Part shown: positions 43,120-52,023 of the stretch, piece by piece
Layout: each line of letters starts with the position of its first letter
Numbering within the stretch: the first letter of the stretch is position 1
Origin: Achromobacter denitrificans NBRC 15125
GTDB lineage: Bacteria > Pseudomonadota > Gammaproteobacteria > Burkholderiales > Burkholderiaceae_B
Reading direction: 5' to 3'
Length of the DNA: 64,000 bases
Assembly (NCBI RefSeq): GCF_001571365.1
Contig: NZ_BCTQ01000019.1
Location: 1 to 64,000 of the forward strand
Made by a program: the position numbers and the translations under genes
The notes under the pieces: generated by a model
The model's database searches: none
Told to the model about the DNA's origin: nothing
Seen by the model: the letters and a program-made list of their open reading frames with translations, nothing else

Positions 43120-44154
43120 ATGCATACCGGCCTGTTTCACGAAATCGATTTCGACGCCGACGGCAAGGCGCTCAGCTTCCTCGGCACCCCCTACTCGGTG
43201 GACCGTTCGCCCTACTACCAGATCAAGACCCCCGTCTGCCGCATCCGTAACGGCAGCGGCCCGCGGGTGCTGCTCATGGCCGGCAACCACGGCGATGAAT
43301 ACGAAGGCGAGATCGCGCTCGGCCGGCTGATCCGCCGGCTGTCTCCCGCCCACGTCCGCGGCGAAGTCACCATCCTGCCGCTGGCCAACCTACCCGCGGT
43401 GATGGCCGCGCGTCGGCGTTCGCCGCTGGACGACGGCAACCTCAACCGCGCCTTCCCCGGTCAGCCGGGCGGCACGCCGACCGAACGCCTGGCGCACTTC
43501 CTGGAGCACGAGCTCTTTCCCCGCCATGACGTGGTGTTCGACATCCACTCCGGCGGCACCTCGATGGCTCACCTGCCCACCGCCCTGATCGAACGGCAGG
43601 CGTCGTCCGAACGCACGGCGCGCGCGCTGGAACTGATGGCGTCGCTGGGCATGGCCCATGCCTTCGTCGCCGCCAACGGCCGCGACGCGCCCACCTCGAT
43701 GGCGGCGGCGGCGCGCGCCGGCGCCATCGGCATCAGCGGCGAATTCGGCGGCGGCGGCACGCTGACGCCGGCGACGCTGGCGGTCACCCAGCGCGCCATC
43801 GACAACCTGCTGCAAAAACTGGGCGTGACGGACACACCCGTGCTGGGTCCCCATGCGCCGGGCGCCGGCGACATGCAGCTGCTGGAACTGGACAGCCACG
43901 AGCAGAACATCTTCGCCACCCGCCGGGGCTGGTTCGAGCCGGCCGTCGACATCGGAGCCCACGTGCGCGCGGGCGATATCGCCGGTTACTACCACGATCT
44001 CAACCGGCTGGACGCGGACGAGGAAGTCCTGCGTTTCCGCGTGTCGGGTATCGTCATCTCCCGGCGACTGCATACCGACTGCGAATCGGGCGACAGCCTC
44101 ATACAGGTCGCGCGTCCGGTCGCCCAGGCTGATATCCTGACGGCTGCCGCCTGA
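43120..44154 (+). CDS. M14-like deacylase (succinylglutamate desuccinylase/DoeB family)
   Basis: The protein has 344 residues. Zinc ligands are expected in AGNHGDEYEGE (His and Glu) and DIHSGGT (His); NLNRAFPG is the conserved substrate-binding Asn-Arg motif. The family includes aspartoacylase, succinylglutamate desuccinylase and DoeB (N-acetyl-diaminobutyrate deacetylase of ectoine breakdown). It probably removes an acyl group from an N-acylated amino acid brought in by the importer. The rest of the ectoine pathway is absent, so I give no symbol. Confidence 0.88.
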   Translation: MHTGLFHEIDFDADGKALSFLGTPYSVDRSPYYQIKTPVCRIRNGSGPRVLLMAGNHGDEYEGEIALGRLIRRLSPAHVRGEVTILPLANLPAVMAARRRSPLDDGNLNRAFPGQPGGTPTERLAHFLEHELFPRHDVVFDIHSGGTSMAHLPTALIERQASSERTARALELMASLGMAHAFVAANGRDAPTSMAAAARAGAIGISGEFGGGGTLTPATLAVTQRAIDNLLQKLGVTDTPVLGPHAPGAGDMQLLELDSHEQNIFATRRGWFEPAVDIGAHVRAGDIAGYYHDLNRLDADEEVLRFRVSGIVISRRLHTDCESGDSLIQVARPVAQADILTAAA

Positions 44155-44179
44155 TCCCGGAACAAGCAAAAGAAACCGC

Positions 44180-45268
44180 ATGACCCACCGGCCCGCGCCC
44201 CCCTCCACTCCCACCTTCGACGACGTGCTGCGCGTGCGGCCCAAGGGCGCCGGAACGCCCGAGCGCGCCGCCGCGCCGGCCAAGCCCCCGCGGATCGAAG
44301 AGGTGGCCAGACTGGCGGGAGTCTCTCCCATCACCGTGTCGCGGGCCCTGCGCCAACCCGAGAAAGTGGCCCAGGAAAAGCGCGAGCGCATCCTGCAGGT
44401 CGTGGCGCAGACGGGCTATGCCTCCAACCCGCACGCGCGGGCCCTGCGTTCGGGCCAGTCCAGCGTGGTGGCGGCCTTCGTGTCCAACATCCTGAGCCAG
44501 CAGTTCGCGCTGGCGGTGCAGGGCTGCGCCGAAGTGCTGGAGCCCCAGGGCTACCAGCTCATGGTGGGGCAGACGTCCTACTCCTACGCCAAGGAGACCA
44601 GCATGATCGCGTCGCTGCGCGCCCTGCGTCCGGCCGCCGTGCTGTTCACCGGCGTCATCGAACTGGAAGAGAACCGCCGGTCGCTGCATGAGCTGGGCAT
44701 CCCCATCATGGAGACCTGGGCCTATCCCCGCGACCCGATCGACATGCTGGTGGGTTTCTCCAACTACGACGGCGGCGCCATGGCGGCGCGGCATCTGGCC
44801 GAACGCGGCTACCGCCGCGTGGCCTTCGTGGCGCGCCAGGGCGGGCGCGGCGAGCTGCGGCGCCAGGGCTTCAACGCCGCGGCCGCCGAATGCGGGCTGG
44901 AAGTGGTGGCGGAACTGGCCGTGGACAACGCCCAGAGCATCGCCGACGGCCGCGCCGCGTTTGCCCGCCTGGTAGCCATGGGCCGCGGCTTCGACGCCGT
45001 GTTCTGCGCCAATGACCTGCTCGCGGTGGGCGCGCTGTTCGAAGCCCGCGACCGCAAGCTCGCCATTCCGCGCGACGTCGCCATCCTGGGCTTCGGCGAC
45101 ACCGATATCGCCGGCGAAATCGAGCCGGGCCTGACCACGATAGGCGTGGACAGCCGCAAGCTGGGCGCCCGAGCCGGCGAACTGCTGCTGCAGCGCCTGA
45201 ACGGCCAGATGCCCGCCGCCCGGCAAGAAGTCTTCCCTCTGACGCTCAACGCGCGCGCCAGCACCTAG
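44180..45268 (+). CDS. LacI-family regulator
   Basis: The protein has 362 residues. An unusual Pro/Ala-rich N-terminal extension of about 38 residues precedes the helix-turn-helix (IEEVARLAGVSPITVSRAL). The periplasmic-binding-like effector domain follows (about 100-350; for example FCANDLLAVGALFEA). It resembles the GntR/gluconate branch of LacI regulators. It is the last gene of the operon it probably controls through the two operators at 38404 and 38437. Confidence 0.92.
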   Translation: MTHRPAPPSTPTFDDVLRVRPKGAGTPERAAAPAKPPRIEEVARLAGVSPITVSRALRQPEKVAQEKRERILQVVAQTGYASNPHARALRSGQSSVVAAFVSNILSQQFALAVQGCAEVLEPQGYQLMVGQTSYSYAKETSMIASLRALRPAAVLFTGVIELEENRRSLHELGIPIMETWAYPRDPIDMLVGFSNYDGGAMAARHLAERGYRRVAFVARQGGRGELRRQGFNAAAAECGLEVVAELAVDNAQSIADGRAAFARLVAMGRGFDAVFCANDLLAVGALFEARDRKLAIPRDVAILGFGDTDIAGEIEPGLTTIGVDSRKLGARAGELLLQRLNGQMPAARQEVFPLTLNARAST

Positions 45269-45280
45269 CCGGCGCCCGCG

Positions 45281-46099
45281 TCACTCCTCGAACACGATCC
45301 GCATGCCGGGCAGCGCGATGCCGTCCAGCTCGGTGCTCCAGGTTTCGCCCGCATGCACGGGATAGGCCCGCGTGAGCGTGCCGGTGGTGACCAGCTCGCC
45401 CGCCTGGATCGCCTCGTCCTTGGGGCGGTCGGCCAGCACGTCCAGCAGATGCGCCAGCGCCGCCAGCGGACTGCCCAGCACATTGGCGCCGCAGCCCGTC
45501 TCGCGCAGCGCGCCGTTGCATGACAGCGCGACCTGGAAGCGCGCCAGCCGCTCGGCCAGGTCCGGGCCCAGCTCGGCCGGCTCGCGCTGCGCGCCGATGA
45601 AGAGCGCCCCGTGCAGGGCGTTGTCCGCCACGGTGTCGGCCGCCTGGAATTGCCAGGCCGGGTAATGCGACTGCACCAGTTCAAAGCCGTGGGCGATCCA
45701 GTCCACGCATGCCAGGAGTTCGGCCGGGTTGCTCCCCGGCGCGGGCGCGCTGCCGAAATGCAGCACGATTTCGGGCTCGATGCGCGGCTCGACGTAGCGG
45801 TCCAGCCGGCAATGGAAGACGCCGCTATCGTCATGGACGGCCGTATGCGCATAGACGTAGCCCCAGACCGGGAAATCGACGCCCAGCGACGCCCACATCG
45901 CGGAATTGGTGAAGCCGATCTTGCGCCCGATCGCCGCCGCGCCTTCCGCCAACCGCGCGCGGTGGACCCGCGCCGCCACCTCATAGGCCGCGTCCAGGCT
46001 GAAACGGGGGAGCCTGGCGGTGATCGGGGCGATGCAGGCGGCGTGGTCCTGCGCCGCCTTGATGTCGCGGGCGAGCGCGGCGGGATCGGAAGCTGGCAT
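45281..46099 (-). CDS. 2-keto-4-pentenoate hydratase family protein
   Basis: The protein has 272 residues. The fold is of the fumarylacetoacetase/MhpD-HpcG type. Motifs include IGRKIGFTNSAMW and EPEIVLHFG (metal-binding Glu), then LGSPLAALAHLLDVL and LVTTGTLTRAYPV. It is expected to add water to a 2-oxo-dienoate in meta-cleavage-like catabolism. AGGAG lies upstream of the ATG at 46099. It is divergent from the LysR gene at 46234. Confidence 0.88.
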   Translation of the reverse strand: MPASDPAALARDIKAAQDHAACIAPITARLPRFSLDAAYEVAARVHRARLAEGAAAIGRKIGFTNSAMWASLGVDFPVWGYVYAHTAVHDDSGVFHCRLDRYVEPRIEPEIVLHFGSAPAPGSNPAELLACVDWIAHGFELVQSHYPAWQFQAADTVADNALHGALFIGAQREPAELGPDLAERLARFQVALSCNGALRETGCGANVLGSPLAALAHLLDVLADRPKDEAIQAGELVTTGTLTRAYPVHAGETWSTELDGIALPGMRIVFEE

Positions 46100-46233
46100 G
46101 GTGACTCCTGGGAAGATTCCAACGATGGTAAGGGCAAAGCCCCTCCATGGCACGGGTCCGGGAGCTGTTCTTTCGGGCGACCGCCGTTATATGCTCCCTC
46201 TGACGTCCTATTTTCGGAACGAGTGGAGCCCGC

Positions 46234-47181
46234 ATGCACGATTTGAATGACCTTTACTACTTTGTCCAGGTCGTCAAAAACGGCGGCTTCGCGCCCGCCG
46301 GGCGCGCCCTGGGGATCCCCAAGTCCCGGCTCAGCCGGCGCATCGCGCTGCTGGAGGACCGCCTGGGGGTCCGGCTGATCCAGCGTTCCACGCGCAGCTT
46401 CGCCGTGACCGAACTGGGCCAGGAATACTTCGAGCAGTGCCTGTCCATGCTGGCGGGCGCCGAAGCCGCCCAGGAAGTCATCGACCGCACCCGGGCCGAG
46501 CCGCAGGGCACGATCCGCGTGAGCGCGCCGCCCGCCCTGATCTATTACTTCCTGGGCGACCTGGTCGCCCGCTTCATGGTGCAGTGCCCCAAGGTCAATG
46601 TTTACCTGAAGAGCTTCAGCCGCCCCGTGGATGTGCTGCGCGAAGGTTTCGATATCGCGGTGCGCGTGCGGTTCGGCCCCATCGAGAGCAGCGACCTCGT
46701 CATGAAGCCGCTGGGCATGAGCCGCCAGAGCCTGGTGGCCAGCCCGGCGCTGGCGCGCCACATCGCGCTGCCCGCCGATCCGCACGCCCTCAGCCAGCAC
46801 CCCACGCTTGCGCTGGGCGTGGAGCAACGGGAATCCCACTGGCGCCTGGAAGGGCCGGACGGCGCGCGCCTGATCGTGCCGTTCACCCCGCGTCTGGTGA
46901 CGGATGACATGCTGGCGCTCAAGCAGGCGGCGCTGCGCGGCGTGGGCGTGGTCGCGCTGCCGCTGCTGATGATCCGCGAGGAGCTCGAAGCCGGCACGCT
47001 GGTGGACGTTGGCGCCCCCTGGCAGCCGGAGTCCGGCAGCGTCCACGCCGTCTTCCCCTCCCGCCGGGGCCTCTTGCCCGGCGTGCGCGACCTGCTGGAT
47101 TTCATGAACACGGAGTACCGGGAAGTCGCCCGGCGCGAGCATGAGGCGCAGATGCGCCAGGGGCGCTCCGTCCCGAAATAG
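46234..47181 (+). CDS. LysR-family regulator
   Basis: The protein has 315 residues. The helix-turn-helix has ALGIPKSRLSRRIALLEDRLG and the effector domain has REGFDIAVRVRFGPIESSDL (in part), as in the DmlR/YafC-like branch. It stands between a divergent hydratase gene and the two isochorismatase genes downstream. It may control either. The paired hydrolase genes start 108 bases after it. Confidence 0.9.
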   Translation: MHDLNDLYYFVQVVKNGGFAPAGRALGIPKSRLSRRIALLEDRLGVRLIQRSTRSFAVTELGQEYFEQCLSMLAGAEAAQEVIDRTRAEPQGTIRVSAPPALIYYFLGDLVARFMVQCPKVNVYLKSFSRPVDVLREGFDIAVRVRFGPIESSDLVMKPLGMSRQSLVASPALARHIALPADPHALSQHPTLALGVEQRESHWRLEGPDGARLIVPFTPRLVTDDMLALKQAALRGVGVVALPLLMIREELEAGTLVDVGAPWQPESGSVHAVFPSRRGLLPGVRDLLDFMNTEYREVARREHEAQMRQGRSVPK

Positions 47182-47289
47182 GCGGGGCCCATCGTCCGAC
47201 GGGTGGGACGCAGAAACCCATTTTTCGGGCCTACCCGGTGGGATGAGTTGCTCCTAGCATGGTGAGCCCACCCTCAACCGGAGCACCTC

Positions 47290-47967
47290 ATGAGCGTCCC
47301 CGCCAACTTCAACGGCCAGCGTCCCGTCATCAATCCGGACGACGCCGCCATGTTGCTGATCGACCACCAGAGTGGATTGTTCCAGACCATCGGCGACATG
47401 CCGATGACCGAGTTGCGCTCGCGCGCCGCGGCGCTGGCCACCATGGCCACGCTGTCGAAACTGCCCGTGATCACCACGGCTTCCGTGCCCCAGGGCCCCA
47501 ACGGGCCGTTGATTCCCGAGATCCACGAAAACGCCCCGCACGCGAAATACGTCGCCCGCAAAGGCGAAATCAATGCCTGGGACAATCCCGAATTCGTCGC
47601 GGCGGTCAAGGCGACCGGCCGCAAGACCCTGATCATCGCCGGCACCATCACCAGCGTGTGCATGGCGTTTCCCGCCATCAGCGCGGTCGCCGACGGCTAC
47701 AAGGTCTTCGCGGTGGTCGACGCCTCCGGCACCTACAGCAAGATGGCCCAGGAAATCACCCTGGCGCGCGTCGTCCAGGCCGGCGTCGTCCCGATGGACA
47801 CGGGCGCCGTCGCATCCGAACTGCAACGGACCTGGCACCGTGAAGACGCCGCCAAATGGGCCGAGGTCTACACGAAGATATTCCCCGCCTACCAGTTGCT
47901 GATCGAAAGCTACGGCAAGGCCCAGGACGTCATCAAGAACGGAGAGGTCCTCGACTCGCAACGCTGA
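47290..47967 (+). CDS. isochorismatase-family hydrolase
   Basis: The protein has 225 residues. The nucleophile Cys is in TSVCMAFPA and the catalytic Asp in LLIDHQSGL. It is closest to the YcaC-like cysteine hydrolases. It is followed after 61 bases by a second, shorter family member (48029-48655), and the two share long stretches such as NAWDN, so they are tandem paralogues. The substrate is unknown. Confidence 0.88.
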   Translation: MSVPANFNGQRPVINPDDAAMLLIDHQSGLFQTIGDMPMTELRSRAAALATMATLSKLPVITTASVPQGPNGPLIPEIHENAPHAKYVARKGEINAWDNPEFVAAVKATGRKTLIIAGTITSVCMAFPAISAVADGYKVFAVVDASGTYSKMAQEITLARVVQAGVVPMDTGAVASELQRTWHREDAAKWAEVYTKIFPAYQLLIESYGKAQDVIKNGEVLDSQR

Positions 47968-48028
47968 GGCCCGCCGTCATCCGGCGCGCCCCTTCGGGGA
48001 GGCGCCGTCATTTCCCAAGGAGCATGTC

Positions 48029-48655
48029 ATGACCAAGCCCTATGTGAAACTCGACAAGACCCAGGCCGCGGTGCTGCTGGTCGACCACCAGGTAGGCCTG
48101 CTGTCGCTGGTCCGGGATTTCCAGCCCGACCAGTTCAAGAACAATGTCCTGGCCCTGGCCGACCTGGCCGAATACTTCAAGCTGCCCACCATCCTGACCA
48201 CCAGTTTCGAAGACGGCCCCAACGGCCCGCTGGTGCAGGAACTGAAAGACAAATTCCCCAAGGCGCCCTACATCGCCCGCCCCGGCAACATCAATGCCTG
48301 GGACAACGAAGACTTCGTCAAGGCCGTCAAGGCCACGGGCAAGAAGCAGCTGATCATCGCGGGCGTGGTCACGGAAGTGTGCGTGGCCTTCCCGGCGCTA
48401 TCGGCGCTGGAGGAAGGCTTCGACGTGTTCGTCGTCACGGACGCATCGGGCACCTTCAACGAAGTGACCCGCGACGCGGCATGGCGCCGCATGGAGCAGG
48501 CCGGCGCGCAGATGATGAGCTGGTTCGGCGTGGCCTGCGAATTGCACCGCGACTGGCGCAACGACATCGAAGGCCTGGGCACGCTGTTCGCCAACCACAT
48601 CCCGGACTACCGCAACCTGATGGCGGCGTATTCCACCCTCAAGGGCGCCAGATAG
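48029..48655 (+). CDS. isochorismatase-family hydrolase, YcaC-like
   Basis: The protein has 208 residues. Asp is in LLVDHQVGL, nucleophile Cys in TEVCVAFPAL, and the C-terminal DYRNLMAAY matches YcaC-type proteins. AAGGAG lies upstream of the ATG. It is the tandem paralogue of 47290-47967; YcaC proteins form octamer rings of unknown physiological role. Confidence 0.9.
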   Translation: MTKPYVKLDKTQAAVLLVDHQVGLLSLVRDFQPDQFKNNVLALADLAEYFKLPTILTTSFEDGPNGPLVQELKDKFPKAPYIARPGNINAWDNEDFVKAVKATGKKQLIIAGVVTEVCVAFPALSALEEGFDVFVVTDASGTFNEVTRDAAWRRMEQAGAQMMSWFGVACELHRDWRNDIEGLGTLFANHIPDYRNLMAAYSTLKGAR

Positions 48656-48704
48656 GCGTCCGGCATCCCCCGGGCGGTGGCGCCGGCCGGGCCCCGCCGC
48701 CGCC

Positions 48705-49853
48705 TTACTTCTTGCGGGCGAAGGGATAGGCCTGCTGCGCCAGGAAGGTGCCCGGCATGTCGTTGTCCAGGATGCCGTAGTTCTCGGGCAGGCGGTTGCG
48801 CACGCCGCGCACGGCGGTGCCGAACAGGTAATCGATGAAGGACAGGTGGGCGGCGTAGTTCCGGTCGATCGCCTCGGTGTCCGACGAGTGGTGCCAGTGG
48901 TGGAAGTCCGGCGTCACGATGATGTAGCGCAGCCAGCCCCAGGGCAGTTTCACGTTGGAGTGGATCAGCACCGCCTGGAAGCCCACGATGATGATGTAGG
49001 CGTCGAGCACCGACTTCGAGAACCCCAGTGCGAACAGCACGCCCAGCACCGCCACCCGCGTGATCAGCAATTCGACGATGTGCAGCCGCGATCCGGCCAG
49101 CCAGTCCAGCGTGCGCGTGCTGTGATGCACCGCGTGGATGCGCCACAGGAACGGCACCTCGTGATAGGCGCGGTGCGCGGCATACTGCACCAGGTCCGCC
49201 ACCAGCACCGCCAGGAACAGCTCGGCCACATAGGGCAGCGACACGATCGCCTGCTGCAGCGGCTCGTAGGCGGCCCAGGAGAACAGGCGGTGCACGAAGA
49301 AATTGATGCACAGCAGCACCGCGCCCACCGACAGGTGGTTGAACAGGAAGTGCTTCATGTCCACCTGCCATTCCCCGCGGAACACCGGCTGGCCGGGATA
49401 CAGCGGGAAGAGCTTCTCGAAAATGATGAACACGGTGCTGGAGGCCAGCAGGTCCAGGATGAACCAGTCCAGGCCCAGGTAGGGATGATTGCCCGTATTG
49501 GAGCTGGTCACCACCACGTCGCTGCCGCCCGCGGCCACCGCGCCGCACACCAGGATGAAGGCGGAAATGTTCAGCCAGCGCTGACGGCCCAGCACGGTAT
49601 TGGCCAGCGCGATGGTGCCGGACACCAGCAGCGCGCCGAATAGCAGCGCGCGCATCGCGTCCACGGAATAGAAGCTGCGCAGCTCCGGCGTGGTGAGGTA
49701 GGCCGGGAAGTGGAAGGCCAGCACGCCCAGGACCGCGAGGATCGCCAGAAAGAGCGCGATGACGCCGCTGATCATCCCCGTGCCGGGGCGAATGCGCCCG
49801 TCCTGCCTGAAAAGCTCGAAAACTTGCCGATAGAAAGGCGCGCGCGGTTTCAT
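48705..49853 (-). CDS. membrane fatty acid hydroxylase/sterol desaturase-family protein
   Basis: The protein has 382 residues and about seven membrane segments. The eight-His di-iron motifs are present: QYAAHRAYHEV, RIHAVHHS, then HSNV and HHWHH near the C-terminus. Such enzymes hydroxylate or desaturate lipid chains in the inner membrane. The ATG at 49853 was chosen; an upstream GTG frame extends to 49907 but has no family character. It is convergent with the YcaC-like gene. Confidence 0.9.
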   Translation of the reverse strand: MKPRAPFYRQVFELFRQDGRIRPGTGMISGVIALFLAILAVLGVLAFHFPAYLTTPELRSFYSVDAMRALLFGALLVSGTIALANTVLGRQRWLNISAFILVCGAVAAGGSDVVVTSSNTGNHPYLGLDWFILDLLASSTVFIIFEKLFPLYPGQPVFRGEWQVDMKHFLFNHLSVGAVLLCINFFVHRLFSWAAYEPLQQAIVSLPYVAELFLAVLVADLVQYAAHRAYHEVPFLWRIHAVHHSTRTLDWLAGSRLHIVELLITRVAVLGVLFALGFSKSVLDAYIIIVGFQAVLIHSNVKLPWGWLRYIIVTPDFHHWHHSSDTEAIDRNYAAHLSFIDYLFGTAVRGVRNRLPENYGILDNDMPGTFLAQQAYPFARKK

Positions 49854-50011
49854 TTTGATCTTATGACTGACACAGGGAAGCGAGTGTATCGCCGGGACGG
49901 GATCCACATGTAATCACTCGTGACTAAAAGGGACAGAATTACCCCGCGGATTCCCGCCGCTTTCCGTTTGCGCCGCATCAACGCGCCTGGCCGGGCCGGC
50001 GAGCCGGACGG

Positions 50012-50040
50012 TTGACAAGCGCACGGGCTTGGCGTGTCAT
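50012..50040 (+). promoter_or_regulatory. sigma70-type promoter of the ydcH gene
   Basis: TTGACA, 17 bases, then TGTCAT (four of six to TATAAT). It lies about 80 bases upstream of the YdcH start. Nothing else coding is seen from 49854 to 50118. Confidence 0.45.
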
Positions 50041-50118
50041 GGAACCGACAAGACCAGGATCATCAGGCTAATCGTTCTTCCGCAGTACCCGCCAACCCGG
50101 TTCTTTCAAGAGGCCCTT

Positions 50119-50343
50119 ATGTTCCCTGAATATCGCCAACTCATTACCCGCCTGAAGTCCGAGAATGCGCATTTCTCCGCGCTCTTTCAGCGCCACAATG
50201 ACCTGGACCAGGAGATCAAGAATATGGAGGCAGGCATCCAGCCGGCCTCCGGCAACCAGGTCGAAGTCCTCAAGAAGGAAAAGCTGCAACTGAAGGACAA
50301 GCTGTACGGCATCCTGCGCGCGGCGGACGAAGGCAGCAGCTAG
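50119..50343 (+). CDS. YdcH-family protein (DUF465)
   Basis: The protein has 74 residues, all helical, typical of DUF465. The pattern is LITRLKSENAHFSALFQRHNDLDQ (in part), then KKEKLQLKDKLYGILR. It is a small cytoplasmic protein of unknown function, probably a helical hairpin. The ATG at 50119 has AGAGG upstream and follows a putative promoter at 50012. Confidence 0.85.
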   Translation: MFPEYRQLITRLKSENAHFSALFQRHNDLDQEIKNMEAGIQPASGNQVEVLKKEKLQLKDKLYGILRAADEGSS

Positions 50344-50685
50344 GGCCCGCCGCCCCGCCCGTTCCAGTTCCAGGGCCGTCGCGTATTCGCCATCTCCGTA
50401 CGGAAATGCGCCGCGGTCCCCCAGGCGGCAATCAGCACGATCTTGTTGTCCCTGGCCGTCATCGGCTGCCTGACCGCGGGTGAATCCACTGCGCGGCCCA
50501 GCGCCAGCGATGCGGCGCACGTCGGCGGCGGGCGGCCAGACCAGGCCCGCCGCGGCGAACCACCCTTCCTCTCATACCGCCCGCTCTGTCCGGGCTGCCG
50601 CGGCCTGGCAACCGTCCGCTCGCCGCCACTCGCGTCGGCCGGGGCCGGCCGAATGAGAACTGGATGAGCGGGGTATGCACGCCAG

Positions 50686-50734
50686 TAATTAGTGAATCTA
50701 ATTAGGGATTAGGTTTTTTAGTTTTTCTAATTAA
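50686..50734. promoter_or_regulatory. AT-rich repeat region upstream of lysE-type exporter
   Basis: TAATTAG (50686), CTAATTAG (50698) and CTAATTAA (50727) recur within 49 bases of strongly A/T-rich DNA in a GC-rich genome. A LysR-type activator (LysG/ArgP) usually binds just upstream of exporters of this family. The region 50344-50776 holds no gene that I can support; its first 340 bases are GC-rich with nothing recognisable. Confidence 0.5.
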
Positions 50735-50776
50735 CCGGCAAAGGCTAGTCTGTCGCCCTGCTCAAAAGGGTGCCCC

Positions 50777-51379
50777 ATGACCACCGCCTTTTTTCCCGGC
50801 TTCCTGCTCGGCCTGAGCCTGATCATGGCGATCGGCGCCCAGAACGCCTTCGTGCTGCGCCAGGGATTGCGCCAGGAACACGTGTTCCTCGTCTGCCTGA
50901 CCTGCGCCCTGTCGGATGCCCTCCTGATCATGGCCGGCGTGGCCGGATTCGGACTCGCCGTGGCCGCCCTGCCCTGGCTGGAACCGGCCCTGCGCTATGG
51001 CGGCGCGGCCTTTCTGTTCGTTTACGCCGCCCGTAGCCTGCGATCGGCGCTGCGCCGCAACCACGACAGCCTGAAGCCATCAGCCCAGGCGACCGCGGGA
51101 CGATGGGCCACGCTGGCAGCCTGCCTCGCGTTTACCTGGCTGAATCCGCACGTCTACCTGGACACGGTGGTGCTGCTCGGCTCGGTGTCCAGCCAATACG
51201 ACGGCCACAAGACCGGCTTCGCCCTGGGCGCGATCTGCGCTTCGTTCACCTTCTTCTACACCCTGGGCTACGGCGCGCGCCTGTTGCGGCCGCTCTTCGC
51301 CAACCCCAGGGCCTGGCAGGTCCTGGACGCCTTCGTGGCCGCGGCCATGTTCGGCATCGGGCTGAAGCTGGTGTTGTGA
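50777..51379 (+). CDS. LysE/ArgO-family amino acid exporter
   Basis: The protein has 200 residues and six membrane segments. LSLIMAIGAQNAFVLRQGL and AFTWLNPHVYLDTVVLLG are diagnostic of the LysE/ArgO branch. It exports basic amino acids such as lysine or arginine to prevent overload. The ATG at 50777 is immediately preceded by GGGTGCCCC. The A/T-rich region upstream is a probable regulator site. No LysG/ArgP gene lies beside it. Confidence 0.9.
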   Translation: MTTAFFPGFLLGLSLIMAIGAQNAFVLRQGLRQEHVFLVCLTCALSDALLIMAGVAGFGLAVAALPWLEPALRYGGAAFLFVYAARSLRSALRRNHDSLKPSAQATAGRWATLAACLAFTWLNPHVYLDTVVLLGSVSSQYDGHKTGFALGAICASFTFFYTLGYGARLLRPLFANPRAWQVLDAFVAAAMFGIGLKLVL

Positions 51380-51413
51380 AAGACCGGCCCGAGCGTTCCC
51401 CCAAGCACGATCC

Positions 51414-51740
51414 CTAGCGCGGTTTGCCCTTTCCGCCCTCGGATCCGACCGATGCATTGTCGTAATCCTTCACCGTGCGGTCTTTGTTGAATACGACGGT
51501 CAGCTTCTGCTGGTTGTCCATGGCGCCATAGTCGCCGTCGTAGAAAAAGAACCAGGTCGCGGTCAGCAGCCCTTCCCGGTCGAAATGCTGCGAGCGGGGC
51601 GGCCCGTAATCGCGGACCATCTCGTCATAGGTGGTGACGTTCAGCTTGATCGACTGCACCTTGGCTTCGGTGATCAGGTTGCTGGAACCCGTGGCGCAGC
51701 CCGCCACCAAGGCGGCAACGCCAAGCAAGCACATTCTCAT
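51414..51740 (-). CDS. BamE-like lipoprotein
   Basis: The protein has 108 residues. The signal peptide ends with the lipobox LVAGC (Cys 15). The mature part has a BamE/SmpA-like pattern: YDEMVRDYGPPRSQHFDREG (in part) and LTVVFNKDRTVKDY. It is expected to be anchored in the outer membrane, but it is not necessarily the Bam complex subunit. The start has GGGGAA upstream. It is convergent with the LysE-type gene. Confidence 0.82.
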   Translation of the reverse strand: MRMCLLGVAALVAGCATGSSNLITEAKVQSIKLNVTTYDEMVRDYGPPRSQHFDREGLLTATWFFFYDGDYGAMDNQQKLTVVFNKDRTVKDYDNASVGSEGGKGKPR

Positions 51741-52023
51741 TCGTTTTCCCCTGTCTTGCCCGCCGCGCGACGCGGCCGACGCAGGGCGGATTCTACCCGT
51801 CGCGGCGCCAGCGTAAACCGGACGCCGTCAGGACCGCCAGCCATTCCGGCCAACCGATCCGGTCCATGGCCGGCCTCCCTTCCCGTGCGCGAGCATTTTT
51901 TTCTCCGCCTTGCGTCCAGCCCTTAGTTTTCAGCCCGCTCGTACCGTAATGGAGGCGATGGCGGATCGCCGCCGACTGGCAAATCGTTCCGCCGAATTAA
52001 GGGCCGTACCAAAAGGTAAATCT

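Noticed and set aside
51930-51960. Flagellar sigma28-type promoter before the chemotaxis gene
   Set aside because: A TTAGTTTT and ACCGTAAT pair is present, but the fit to the sigma28 consensus is partial and the spacing is off by two.
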